9,601 bases of DNA from contig JAITHR010000136.1 of assembly GCA_031279895.1 (NCBI GenBank), forward strand, positions 1 through 9,601, given 5' to 3'. Each line of letters opens with the position of its first letter. Positions within the stretch are counted from its first letter, which is position 1. This stretch comes from Spirochaetaceae bacterium. Its GTDB lineage: Bacteria; Spirochaetota; Spirochaetia; Treponematales; Breznakiellaceae. The notes below the pieces were generated by a model. The model saw nothing but the letters and a program-made list of their open reading frames with translations, was not told where the DNA came from and searched no databases. Shown piece by piece: positions 1 through 5,943 of the stretch. A program made the position numbers and the translations under genes.

Positions 1-639
1 ACCCCTATCGGTTTTGACGTGCAGCTCGCAAAGGCCCTGGCGGACAAACTGGGGCTTACGGTGAAATACGTGGATAACGCATGGGAAGGCATCTTCGCCG
101 GAGTCAACAAGGGAGACTACGACGTTATCATGTCAGGGGTTACGATTACCCCGGAACGCAGGGCCGCGCACAACTTCACGAAGCCCTATATCGGGAACGC
201 CATGACCATCGTGCTTCTCAAAGGCTCCGGCATTACTATCGGGCAGCCGGAAGACATCGCGGGGCATAAGGTAAGCTATCAGGCGGAAACCACCGCGGAT
301 ATTTACGCCACGCGCCTTGCGGAACAAGGGGTGGGGTTCGAGGTGTTTGAATACGACAACATTATGCAGTGTTTCGAGGACCTCAAAGTAGGGCGGGTCG
401 AGATTATCGTGGTTGACAGCCTCGTGGCCTTCAAGTACGTGTCCGGCGCGGACAGCCCCTATGAAATCGTGTGGCAGGGAACTGCGGACGAACAGTTCGG
501 CATCTGCCTTAAAAAAGGCAACGACCAGCTTACCGCGGCGCTCGACAAGGCGCTCGACGAGCTTTTTGCCGACGGTACGATACAAAAGATCTCACAGGAT
601 ATATTTAAACAGGATCTGGTCTCCTCGGTTCGGAAATAG
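1..639 (+). CDS. Amino-acid ABC transporter substrate-binding protein, 5' end cut off by the window
   Basis: Periplasmic or lipid-anchored receptor that captures a polar amino acid for an ABC importer (SBP family 3). The frame is open from base 1 to TAG at 637-639, giving 212 residues; the signal peptide and first strand lie outside the window, so there is no true start here. Visible family features are a GFDVQLAKAL motif near the N-terminal edge, SGVTITPERR (the Arg is the usual alpha-carboxylate ligand) followed by FTKPY, and a VVDS segment whose Asp corresponds to the usual amino-group ligand. The C-terminal half reads through GICLKKGN and ends in a helix typical of the family. The permease and ATPase genes follow at short spacing on the same strand, so the three form an importer operon. 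Which amino acid is bound cannot be told from the sequence. Confidence 0.93.
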   Translation, partial: TPIGFDVQLAKALADKLGLTVKYVDNAWEGIFAGVNKGDYDVIMSGVTITPERRAAHNFTKPYIGNAMTIVLLKGSGITIGQPEDIAGHKVSYQAETTADIYATRLAEQGVGFEVFEYDNIMQCFEDLKVGRVEIIVVDSLVAFKYVSGADSPYEIVWQGTADEQFGICLKKGNDQLTAALDKALDELFADGTIQKISQDIFKQDLVSSVRK

Positions 640-678
640 ATTCGGAGAAAACACGGAGAAAAGGCACGGGAGCGGCGT

Positions 679-1338
679 ATGGGCGCGTTAGAAAAGATAG
701 TGGGCTGGATACCGCCGCTCCTCCAGGGCGCGCAGATTACTATTGCGCTGACCCTCGCTTCCGTGTCCGCGGGGCTTGTGCTCAGTCTGTTTCTCGCGCT
801 GGGAAAAATGGCGAAAAGCGCGGCGGTCAAGGGCTTTTGCAGCGGCTACATCTTCTTTTTCAGAGGTACGCCGCTCCTTATGCAGCTTTACTTCATCTAC
901 TACGGCCTGCCGGAGATAACGCCTGTTCTTACCATCAATAACCGCTTCGTCGCGGCTTTCATCGCGTTTGCCCTTAACTCCGCCGCGTACTGCGCGGAAA
1001 TCATTCGGGCAGCGATACAGTCCATTGACAAGGGACAGTTCGAAGCGTCGAAAGCCTTGGGAATGTCCTACCCCCAAACCATGCGCCTCGTTATCATCCC
1101 CCAATCCATAAGGCGCCTCATTCCGCCTGTGGGGAACGAGTTTATCATGGTGTTGAAAGACGCCTCCCTGGTTTCGATTATAGCACTGGCGGATATTACC
1201 AAAGTTACCCGCTCGATCTCGTCGTCAACCGCGTCGGCTCTGGTGTATATACCCGCTATGATACTCTACCTTATCATAACCGCCGTGTTTTCCCTGGTCT
1301 TTCATAAGATGGAAAAAAGATATTCTATCTATGAATAA
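679..1338 (+). CDS. Amino-acid ABC transporter permease (HisM/GlnP family)
   Basis: Inner-membrane channel subunit of the importer; 219 residues, normal for the polar amino-acid permease family. The first hydrophobic stretch covers about residues 14-42, followed by the RGTPLLMQL motif at 62-70 that marks this family. Further membrane segments lie at about 88-108, 160-172 and 188-208. The cytoplasmic EAA loop, which docks on the ATPase, is EASKALG at 122-128, with the downstream IIPQ at 139-142. The ATG at 679 is preceded by GGGAG at 668-672 with 6-nt spacing, which supports this start. The gene begins 39 nt after the substrate-binding protein stop and ends 38 nt before the ATPase, so the three are probably cotranscribed. 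It is a diverged paralogue of the permease at 5944-6645. Confidence 0.94.
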   Translation: MGALEKIVGWIPPLLQGAQITIALTLASVSAGLVLSLFLALGKMAKSAAVKGFCSGYIFFFRGTPLLMQLYFIYYGLPEITPVLTINNRFVAAFIAFALNSAAYCAEIIRAAIQSIDKGQFEASKALGMSYPQTMRLVIIPQSIRRLIPPVGNEFIMVLKDASLVSIIALADITKVTRSISSSTASALVYIPAMILYLIITAVFSLVFHKMEKRYSIYE

Positions 1339-1376
1339 CGAGCATACCGAATACCGGCGGGCAGCAGGCGGGACCT

Positions 1377-2153
1377 ATGGGTGAAATGATAAAAACCGTG
1401 GGGGTGAGTAAGAGCTTCGGCCCGCTTCCGGTGTTGAAAGAGGTGTCCCTGACTGTGGAACAGCGGGAGGTGGTCTGTATCATCGGGCCTTCGGGCGCCG
1501 GAAAATCAACGTACCTGCGCTCCCTTAACCGGCTTGAGCGCATTGATCAGGGCCGGATATACCTTGAGAACAAACTGCTCTTTGACTGCGTGAACGGAGT
1601 GAACCGCGTGAAGATGCCCCTCCATGAGCGCAATACCGCCCTGCTTGAGGTGGGCATGGTGTTCCAGCGCTTCAACCTGTTTCCCCACAAGACCGCGGTT
1701 GAAAACGTGATGCTCTCGCCGGTCCACGTGCGGAACGTGCCGCCCAAAGCGGCGCGGGATAAAGCGGCGCAGCTTCTTGAGCGGGTGGGGCTGGCGGATA
1801 AGATGAACGCCTACCCCTCGCAGCTTTCCGGCGGGCAGCAGCAAAGGGTGGCGATTGCGCGGGCATTGGCCATGGAGCCGAAAATTATGCTCTTTGACGA
1901 GCCGACGAGCGCGTTGGATCCGGAGCTTGTGGGGGAAGTGCTGGCGGTGATGAAGGGCCTTGCGAATGCGGGGATGACGATGCTGGTGGTTACCCATGAG
2001 ATGGGCTTTGCAAAGGAGGTGGCGGACAAGGTGGTTTTCATGTTTGAGGGCGCTATCCTTGAAACCGCGCCGCCGGAGGTTATGTTTAGCGAGCCTTCGA
2101 ACCACCGGACGCGGCAGTTTTTACAAAGCGTCCTGCTCCCTGGCCGCGCCTAA
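1377..2153 (+). CDS. Polar amino-acid ABC transporter ATP-binding protein (GlnQ/HisP-like)
   Basis: Cytoplasmic ATPase that powers the importer. All nucleotide-binding motifs are intact in the 258 residues: Walker [10 protein letters not shown] 37-45, Q-loop Gln at 97, signature LSGGQQQR 150-157, Walker B IMLFDE 170-175, D-loop SALD 178-181, and H-loop His 207 in VVTHEMGFA. An insertion between Walker A and the Q-loop (about residues 64-92) makes it longer than a minimal GlnQ and about the size of HisP. ATG 1377 has a GGCGGG-like sequence just upstream. The in-frame ATG at 1386 would also give a normal N-terminus ([12 protein letters not shown]), so the start is uncertain by three codons. It is the only transporter ATPase in the window and might also serve the ATPase-less cassette at 5944-7479; that is inference. 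Confidence 0.95.
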   Translation: MGEMIKTVGVSKSFGPLPVLKEVSLTVEQREVVCIIGPSGAGKSTYLRSLNRLERIDQGRIYLENKLLFDCVNGVNRVKMPLHERNTALLEVGMVFQRFNLFPHKTAVENVMLSPVHVRNVPPKAARDKAAQLLERVGLADKMNAYPSQLSGGQQQRVAIARALAMEPKIMLFDEPTSALDPELVGEVLAVMKGLANAGMTMLVVTHEMGFAKEVADKVVFMFEGAILETAPPEVMFSEPSNHRTRQFLQSVLLPGRA

Positions 2154-2177
2154 ACCGCCGGCGGCGGGGGCATATAA

Positions 2178-2205
2178 GCTTCCTGCGGAGCGGCTCAAAG
2201 CGGGC
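2178..2205 (+). repeat. 28-bp repeat, left copy of an inverted pair flanking tRNA-Leu
   Basis: This segment matches the reverse complement of 2408-2435 at 26 of 28 positions. Its centre, GCGGCTCAAAGC at 2190-2201, is a perfect 12-base match to the complement of 2412-2423. It lies in the 108-nt gap between the ATPase stop and the tRNA, where no gene or clear promoter is seen. The role is unknown; an extragenic palindromic repeat is the likeliest explanation. Confidence 0.75.
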
Positions 2206-2261
2206 GGCGACTGACAAGCGCGGTACAGGGCGCCCGCCGGGACACGAGAGAAGAGAGAAAC

Positions 2262-2342
2262 GCGAGGGTGGTGAAACTGGTAGACACGCCAGACTTAGGA
2301 TCTGGTGCTTTTAGCATAGGGGTTCAAGTCCCCTCCTTCGCA
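2262..2342 (+). tRNA. tRNA-Leu, anticodon UAG
   Basis: Complete 81-nt class II tRNA that decodes CUA and related Leu codons. The acceptor stem pairs GCGAGGG (2262-2268) with CCTTCGC (2335-2341), with one G-U pair; the discriminator base is A at 2342. The anticodon stem is CCAGA (2289-2293) with TCTGG, enclosing a 7-nt loop whose anticodon TAG lies at 2296-2298. The long variable arm of leucine tRNAs is present (stem TGCT/AGCA), followed by a T-arm with GGGG, TTCAAGT, CCCC. CCA is not encoded, so it must be added after transcription. No convincing promoter is visible in the 108 nt upstream, so the tRNA may be read from the ABC operon. Confidence 0.97.
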
Positions 2343-2350
2343 AGTCGTAT

Positions 2351-2392
2351 AAAAATCCTCCGCGCCGCCGGCGGTTTCATAAGACGGCGCGG
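2351..2392 (-). terminator. Probable intrinsic terminator of the HTH-EIIA gene
   Basis: Read on the minus strand, a perfect 8-bp GC stem (CCGCGCCG at 2385-2392 with CGGCGCGG at 2360-2367, 17-nt loop) is followed by AGGA and then five T. It lies about 46 nt past the stop of the minus-strand HTH-EIIA gene. The 4-nt gap before the T run and the competing hairpin at 2385-2427 make it less than ideal. Confidence 0.5.
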
Positions 2393-2435
2393 TTCAAAGC
2401 GGACGTTGCCGGCTTTGAGCCGCGCCGCAGGAAGC
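2385..2435. repeat. Palindromic repeat unit with 16-bp hairpin; right copy of the tRNA-flanking repeat
   Basis: CGGCGCGGTTCAAAGC (2385-2400) pairs with GCTTTGAGCCGCGCCG (2412-2427) across an 11-nt loop, with 15 Watson-Crick pairs and one G-U in plus-strand RNA. The right arm extends into the 28-bp sequence (2408-2435) that is the inverted counterpart of 2178-2205. The left arm is a third, partial copy of the same core. The unit sits between the 3' ends of the tRNA and the HTH-EIIA gene. The layout resembles bacterial extragenic palindromic elements, or a shared convergent terminator without a T tract. Confidence 0.7.
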
Positions 2436-2438
2436 CGT

Positions 2439-3179
2439 TTAAAACCCGCTGGCGGGGCTGGCGGGGCTGGCGGGGCCGGCTGGCGGCGGGATATAGGTGT
2501 TCAAAAGCAGTTTGTATACCGTGTCAACACTGTCCGCGCCGAGCAGGGCCTGGCGGAGGTCCTGGTTCTTGAGACGGGCGCTGAAAAACGAGAGGGTTTG
2601 GAGATAATAGGCGTGCTGGTTGTACGCCGCGGCTATCATAAAAAGAAGGCGCACCGGCTCGTCGTCCAAGACCTGAAAATCAATAATGTCCTTCCTGCTG
2701 ATACCCACCGAAACCACCAGATCCGTAACCGAAGAGAGGCGGACATGGGGAATCGCAATCCCCTTGCCGATGGCGGTGCTCATAAGCTCCTCCCGCTTGA
2801 TAATCTCCGCCGCAAGCTCGTCCCGATTCTTTATCTGCGGGGCAGTGGCAAGGTTATCCGCCAGAGTCAAAAGCGCGTCCCGCTTGGCGGCATGGTCAAG
2901 AAACACGATCCGGTCCGGCGAAATCACCGACTCGATATGCACCGCGCCGGTATGGGACACCAGACTGTTAAGAGAAAGCCGATCGTTCACCCACTTTTCT
3001 ATCTCCGACTTCTTGAAACGCCAGGCCGTACCTATCTTGCCCGCGGGAATCTCCCCTTTCTGCGCCCAGTCGTAAATAGTCCGTTCTGCCACCCGTAAAT
3101 ACTTGGCCACCTCTTCTATGGTCAGAATATCCTCTCCCGACAGTTCTTTCATATCTTTCATGTTCGGTACTTCAGTCAT
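2439..3179 (-). CDS. HTH (excisionase-type) plus PTS EIIA domain fusion regulator, PtsN-like
   Basis: Likely cytoplasmic regulator that couples phosphotransferase signalling to DNA binding; 246 residues. About residues 17-66 form an excisionase/MerR-like helix-turn-helix (LTIEEVAKYL, then RTIYDWAQKGEIPAGKIG and WRFKKSEIEKW). About 80-230 form a fructose/nitrogen-type EIIA domain. The phosphorylation-site motif GKGIAIPH puts the active His at 145, with a second conserved His at 189 (NQHAYYL). I chose ATG 3179 because AAGGAG lies 8 nt upstream. A longer reading from TTG 3230 would start between the -35 and -10 elements of the gene's own promoter, so it is unlikely. The C-terminus is a Pro-Ala-Ser tail encoded by 9-bp tandem repeats. 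No sugar-specific EIIB or EIIC gene is nearby, in keeping with a regulatory rather than transport role. Its DNA targets are unknown. Confidence 0.9.
   Translation of the reverse strand: MTEVPNMKDMKELSGEDILTIEEVAKYLRVAERTIYDWAQKGEIPAGKIGTAWRFKKSEIEKWVNDRLSLNSLVSHTGAVHIESVISPDRIVFLDHAAKRDALLTLADNLATAPQIKNRDELAAEIIKREELMSTAIGKGIAIPHVRLSSVTDLVVSVGISRKDIIDFQVLDDEPVRLLFMIAAAYNQHAYYLQTLSFFSARLKNQDLRQALLGADSVDTVYKLLLNTYIPPPAGPASPASPASGF
2448..2474. repeat. Three perfect tandem copies of a 9-bp unit in the EIIA C-terminus
   Basis: GCTGGCGGG is repeated at 2448-2456, 2457-2465 and 2466-2474, followed by degenerate copies up to about 2487. On the coding (minus) strand each unit adds three residues of the Pro-Ala-Ser tail, so gain or loss of a unit keeps the frame. 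The tail lies beyond the EIIA fold. Confidence 0.85.
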
Positions 3180-3187
3180 TTTTACCG

Positions 3188-3193
3188 CTCCTT
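3188..3193 (-). promoter_or_regulatory. Shine-Dalgarno site deciding the HTH-EIIA start
   Basis: The minus strand reads AAGGAG, then 8 nt, then ATG at 3179. This strong site selects the internal ATG over the upstream TTG at 3230. Confidence 0.85.
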
Positions 3194-3210
3194 GTGCTGT
3201 TGTTAGATTA

Positions 3211-3240
3211 AATATAGTAACAAACCGCAAGGTATGTCAA
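3211..3240 (-). promoter_or_regulatory. Sigma-70-type promoter of the HTH-EIIA gene
   Basis: On the minus strand a consensus -35 TTGACA (3240-3235) is followed after 18 nt by the -10 TATATT (3216-3211). Transcription would start near 3204 and leave a leader of about 25 nt containing the AAGGAG site. Confidence 0.75.
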
Positions 3241-3319
3241 TAAACGTGAAATAACGCAAATTATTCCCCGCGGGACAGACTGTTTTTAAGGGCGCGGCTT
3301 TCCGATAGTAGTAACAGAT
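3241..3319. other. Divergent intergenic region between the HTH-EIIA and TPR genes
   Basis: It must hold the promoter of the plus-strand TPR gene, but I see no convincing -35/-10 pair for it. A small inverted repeat, AATAA (3250-3254) and TTATT (3261-3265), lies just upstream of the minus-strand -35 box and could be an operator; that is speculative. Confidence 0.4.
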
Positions 3320-4009
3320 ATGAAATACTACACGCCCTATCTATTGTTTCCGGTGTTTCTGGTGTTTCTGGACGGTGCGCTTTTCCCGCAAACCACCGCG
3401 CCGAACCCTGAAAGCGCCGCCGCGTGGCAAAGCTATTACATCGGGAGAAGCCTTGAATCGCAGAACCGTCTTGAGGACGCCATGCCCTATTACGGCGAGG
3501 CGGCGCGGATATGCCTTGACGAGATCGACCAGAACAGAGCCTCTGAAAACTCCTACGTGGTGCTTACGTGGGCTTTGCAGCGCCAGCGCAGGTACGCCGA
3601 AGTCATTACCTGGGGGGAGCAGGGGCTGCGGCACAACGCGGGGAACCACCGGCTTCTGGAAATTATGGGGGAGGCTTACTTCTACCTCGACGATTACGAC
3701 CGGTCCCTGCGCTGTATGGAGCGGTACAGTAGCGCCGTTTCCCAAGGGGACCGTCTCCCGACTGCGTACTTTTTTATCGGGGAGATCTTCCGGCTGCGGA
3801 AAAAGTTCCTCCACGCGGACATCGCCTATACCACCGCGGTCCGTCTGGAGCCGAACGTGCCGCTCTGGTGGTATAGGCTCGGCCTCGTGCGGGAGTCCCT
3901 CAAAGAGTACGCCCTGGCAGCGGAAGCCTATGAACGGGCGCTCCGCATAAATCCGGCGTACCAGGACGCGCAGGCGGCTTTGGGAAGGACGCGGCGGGCC
4001 CGGAATTAG
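3320..4009 (+). CDS. Exported tetratricopeptide-repeat (TPR) protein
   Basis: Protein-interaction scaffold of unknown partner; 229 residues. Residues 1-24 look like a signal peptide: a Lys, then a long hydrophobic core LLFPVFLVFL with a possible cleavage after about residue 20-24, so it probably acts in the periplasm or on a membrane. No lipobox Cys is seen. About five TPR-like helical hairpins follow at roughly 34-67, 79-107, 110-141, 146-179 and 180-213. The last two are the clearest, with ADIAYTTAVRLEPN and AAEAYERALRINPAYQDA. The ATG at 3320 has no recognisable Shine-Dalgarno sequence and there is no in-frame alternative start just upstream. It is divergent from the HTH-EIIA gene, and its stop codon (4007-4009) overlaps the stop of convergent aroC. 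No enzymatic domain is visible. Confidence 0.85.
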   Translation: MKYYTPYLLFPVFLVFLDGALFPQTTAPNPESAAAWQSYYIGRSLESQNRLEDAMPYYGEAARICLDEIDQNRASENSYVVLTWALQRQRRYAEVITWGEQGLRHNAGNHRLLEIMGEAYFYLDDYDRSLRCMERYSSAVSQGDRLPTAYFFIGEIFRLRKKFLHADIAYTTAVRLEPNVPLWWYRLGLVRESLKEYALAAEAYERALRINPAYQDAQAALGRTRRARN

Positions 4010-5112
4010 GAAAGCCGGTCGGAGCGGCTGAGGAGGATGAGGTCCGCGAGCACCAGAGCGGTCATGGCTTCCACCACCGGAACCGCCCGCGGCGCCACGC
4101 AGAGGTCGTGGCGGCCTTCGACGGCAATAGCGCACGAAGCGCCGCTGCGGTCTATGGTATTCTGGGCCCTGGAAATCGAGGGAACCGGCTTGAACGCCAC
4201 GGTGAAGGTCAGGGCCATGCCGGTTGCGATGCCCCCTAACACCCCGCCCGCACGGTTGGTCGCATACCGCGCCGCCGGCACCAGATCCGAGAGGCGCTCG
4301 GCGGTGGGGAGAAGCGAATCGTTGTGATCCGATCCCGCGGATGCTGCGGCGGCAAAGCCTGCGCCGAACTCCACGCCTTTGGCCGCCCCGATGGACAGCA
4401 TGGCGGACGCGAGGCGGGCGTCGAGCTTGCCGAAGACCGGCTCCCCAATCCCCGGAGGAACGCCGGTAACCATGCAGGAAACCGTGCCGCCCGCGCTGTC
4501 CCCCAGATCCCGAAGGGCCTTAAGCTTTTCCCCTATCTTTTCGGCGTCCCGCCGGCTGGGAACGCGGAGGGTATTCCCTTCGATTTCGTCAAAAGAAAAC
4601 GCGGGATCATCCGGCCCCGCGGCGGTTATGCCCGCAATGGCTGAGGACCACGCCCGAATAACCACCCCGTACCGATCGAGGAGCCGTGTTGCCACCGCGC
4701 CCGCGGCCACGCGGCAAAGCGTTTCCCTGCCGGAACTCCGCCCGCCGCCCCGGTGGTCCCGGAAGCCGTACTTGGCCTCCCATGTCCAGTCCGCGTGGCC
4801 GGGGCGGTAGCGGTCTTTGAGCGCGTCATAATCGGCTGTCCGATGGCTCGTGTTGCGGACGATGATCGCGATCGGGGACCCCAGGGTCGTGCCTTCAAAC
4901 ACGCCGGAAAGTATCTCAGGCTCGTCCGGCTCCGCCCTTGTCGTGCCTGCTATGCCGGCCCCCGGCCTTCTCCGGCGCAGGGCGGCGCGGATATGCTCCG
5001 CCTCCAGCGAAACGCCGGCGGGACAGCCGTCAACCACGCATCCCAAAGCCGGCCCGTGGGACTCTCCGAAGGTTGTTACCACAAAAAGCGTCCCGAAACT
5101 GTTTCCCGCCAT
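4006..5112 (-). CDS. aroC: Chorismate synthase
   Basis: Last step of the shikimate pathway: it converts 5-enolpyruvylshikimate 3-phosphate to chorismate with reduced FMN, in the cytoplasm. The 368 residues span the whole family length. The N-terminal signature is GESHG at 16-20 followed by DGCPAG. RPGHAD lies at 103-108 and the second signature GRSSGRE at 124-130. The C-terminal signature region starts RHD at 334-336 and continues to VEAM, but has Leu after RHD where I recall Pro, Ser or Val in the usual pattern; this is minor. ATG 5112 is preceded by a purine-rich AAGGGGG site a few bases upstream. It lies 39 nt downstream of the UMP kinase on the same strand and is probably cotranscribed with it. 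Its last codon overlaps the end of the TPR gene. Confidence 0.97.
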   Translation of the reverse strand: MAGNSFGTLFVVTTFGESHGPALGCVVDGCPAGVSLEAEHIRAALRRRRPGAGIAGTTRAEPDEPEILSGVFEGTTLGSPIAIIVRNTSHRTADYDALKDRYRPGHADWTWEAKYGFRDHRGGGRSSGRETLCRVAAGAVATRLLDRYGVVIRAWSSAIAGITAAGPDDPAFSFDEIEGNTLRVPSRRDAEKIGEKLKALRDLGDSAGGTVSCMVTGVPPGIGEPVFGKLDARLASAMLSIGAAKGVEFGAGFAAAASAGSDHNDSLLPTAERLSDLVPAARYATNRAGGVLGGIATGMALTFTVAFKPVPSISRAQNTIDRSGASCAIAVEGRHDLCVAPRAVPVVEAMTALVLADLILLSRSDRLS

Positions 5113-5115
5113 AGG

Positions 5116-5153
5116 TTCCCCCTTTTCCCCTTTTTTCCCTTTCCCTTTTCCCT
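5116..5153 (-). other. 38-nt uninterrupted purine tract between the UMP kinase and aroC
   Basis: The plus strand is pure pyrimidine from 5116 to 5153, so the mRNA carries alternating blocks of A and G. It begins at the UMP kinase stop codon and runs into the aroC ribosome-binding site. It contains short mirror-symmetric blocks such as CCCTTTCCC and CCCTTTTCCC. Confidence 0.85.
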
Positions 5154-5847
5154 ACGGCCCGATGACCGTGCCTTTGAAAGGCTTCCCCTCAAGGAGCATC
5201 GTGAGGTTCTGGATGTCCCGTCCCGCGGCGCATATAACCCGAAGCCCCAGGGCCGCGCCGCGTTTGGCGGCCACCGGATCAAAGGGCGCGTTCTTTCCCG
5301 GAACCCACTCCTCCCCCACAAGGGCGCGGAAGGCTTCCCAGGAAACCGTGTCGAGCGGCGCGGCATTCGGATTGGTCTTGGGGTCGTCGGTATACACCTG
5401 GGCGATATTGGAGAGGTTTATCACCTGATCGGCGCAGAACTTTTCCGCAAGGAGAACCGCGTCAAAGTCCGAGGAAAACCCCGGCTTCCATCCCGCTGCC
5501 ACCAGCACCCGCTCCTGCACCGCGAAATCCGGCGCTTCAGTGGGATCGGTTATGACGTCGTGGGCGCACCAGGGGGCAAAGACCGCCCGCACAAGCCGGG
5601 CGTTGAGCCGCGTGGCCATAACGCCTATCCAGTCCGCTTCCTCCGGCGAATAGGAGTCCGCCGCTACCGCGTGATACGCCCTCTGCCATGCCCGCGCCGG
5701 CCCGCCGCCGCCTACCACAAAGACAAACCGCCGCTCCGCGTCCCGTTCCAAAAGCGCCCCTATAAGGGCGGCGAAATCCCGCACAAACGCCTCATCTACC
5801 GTGTCGGGCGCCACAAGAGAGCCGCCCAAAGAAATAACCGTTACCAT
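5152..5847 (-). CDS. pyrH: UMP kinase, archaeal-like subfamily of the amino-acid kinase fold
   Basis: Phosphorylates UMP to UDP with ATP in pyrimidine nucleotide synthesis; 231 residues, close to the usual size. Landmarks are LGGSL at 7-11, the glycine loop VVGGGG at 44-49, TRLNARL at 79-85, GWKPGFSSDFDAVLLAE at 119-135, NLSNIAQVYTDDPK at 144-157, and DPVAAK at 190-195. The TRLNAR segment and the shape of the 119-157 region fit the archaeal-type UMP kinases better than the standard bacterial PyrH; this rests on family memory, not an alignment. I chose ATG 5847 because AAGGAGGG lies about 4 nt upstream and the protein then starts at the first beta strand. The longer frame back to 5943 adds an unrelated 32-residue stretch. 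It follows the permease by 96 nt and precedes aroC by 39 nt. Confidence 0.9.
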   Translation of the reverse strand: MVTVISLGGSLVAPDTVDEAFVRDFAALIGALLERDAERRFVFVVGGGGPARAWQRAYHAVAADSYSPEEADWIGVMATRLNARLVRAVFAPWCAHDVITDPTEAPDFAVQERVLVAAGWKPGFSSDFDAVLLAEKFCADQVINLSNIAQVYTDDPKTNPNAAPLDTVSWEAFRALVGEEWVPGKNAPFDPVAAKRGAALGLRVICAAGRDIQNLTMLLEGKPFKGTVIGP

Positions 5848-5850
5848 ATA

Positions 5851-5874
5851 CCCTCCTTTTTCTCTTTTTTCTTT
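5851..5874 (-). promoter_or_regulatory. Purine-rich leader with Shine-Dalgarno site of the UMP kinase gene
   Basis: The minus strand is pure purine for 24 nt and contains AAGGAGGG just before the UMP kinase ATG. It supports the internal ATG at 5847. Nearby minus-strand TTGCAC and TAATAAAG could form a weak internal promoter, but the spacing is not convincing. Confidence 0.7.
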
Positions 5875-5943
5875 ATTACCGCCCGCGCCGCCGGTGCAAG
5901 CCGCCGTCCGATGTCCAAGGCCCGGGGTTTTTAAGAAAAACAA

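Noticed and set aside
2200..2237. Inverted GCGGGCG / CGCCCGC after the ATPase gene as a terminator
   Set aside because: The stem is only 7 bp with a 24-nt loop and no T run follows.
2268..3098. 276-residue plus-strand open frame starting MVKLVDTPDLGSG
   Set aside because: It starts inside tRNA-Leu; this peptide is the well-known false translation of leucine tRNA genes. The remainder is antisense to the HTH-EIIA gene.
4753..5934. 393-residue plus-strand open frame
   Set aside because: It is antisense to aroC and the UMP kinase, crosses their boundary, has no family motifs and is explained by high-GC codon bias.
5848..5943. Terminator between the second permease and the UMP kinase
   Set aside because: No stem followed by a T run is seen on the minus strand, so continued transcription into the UMP kinase is more likely.
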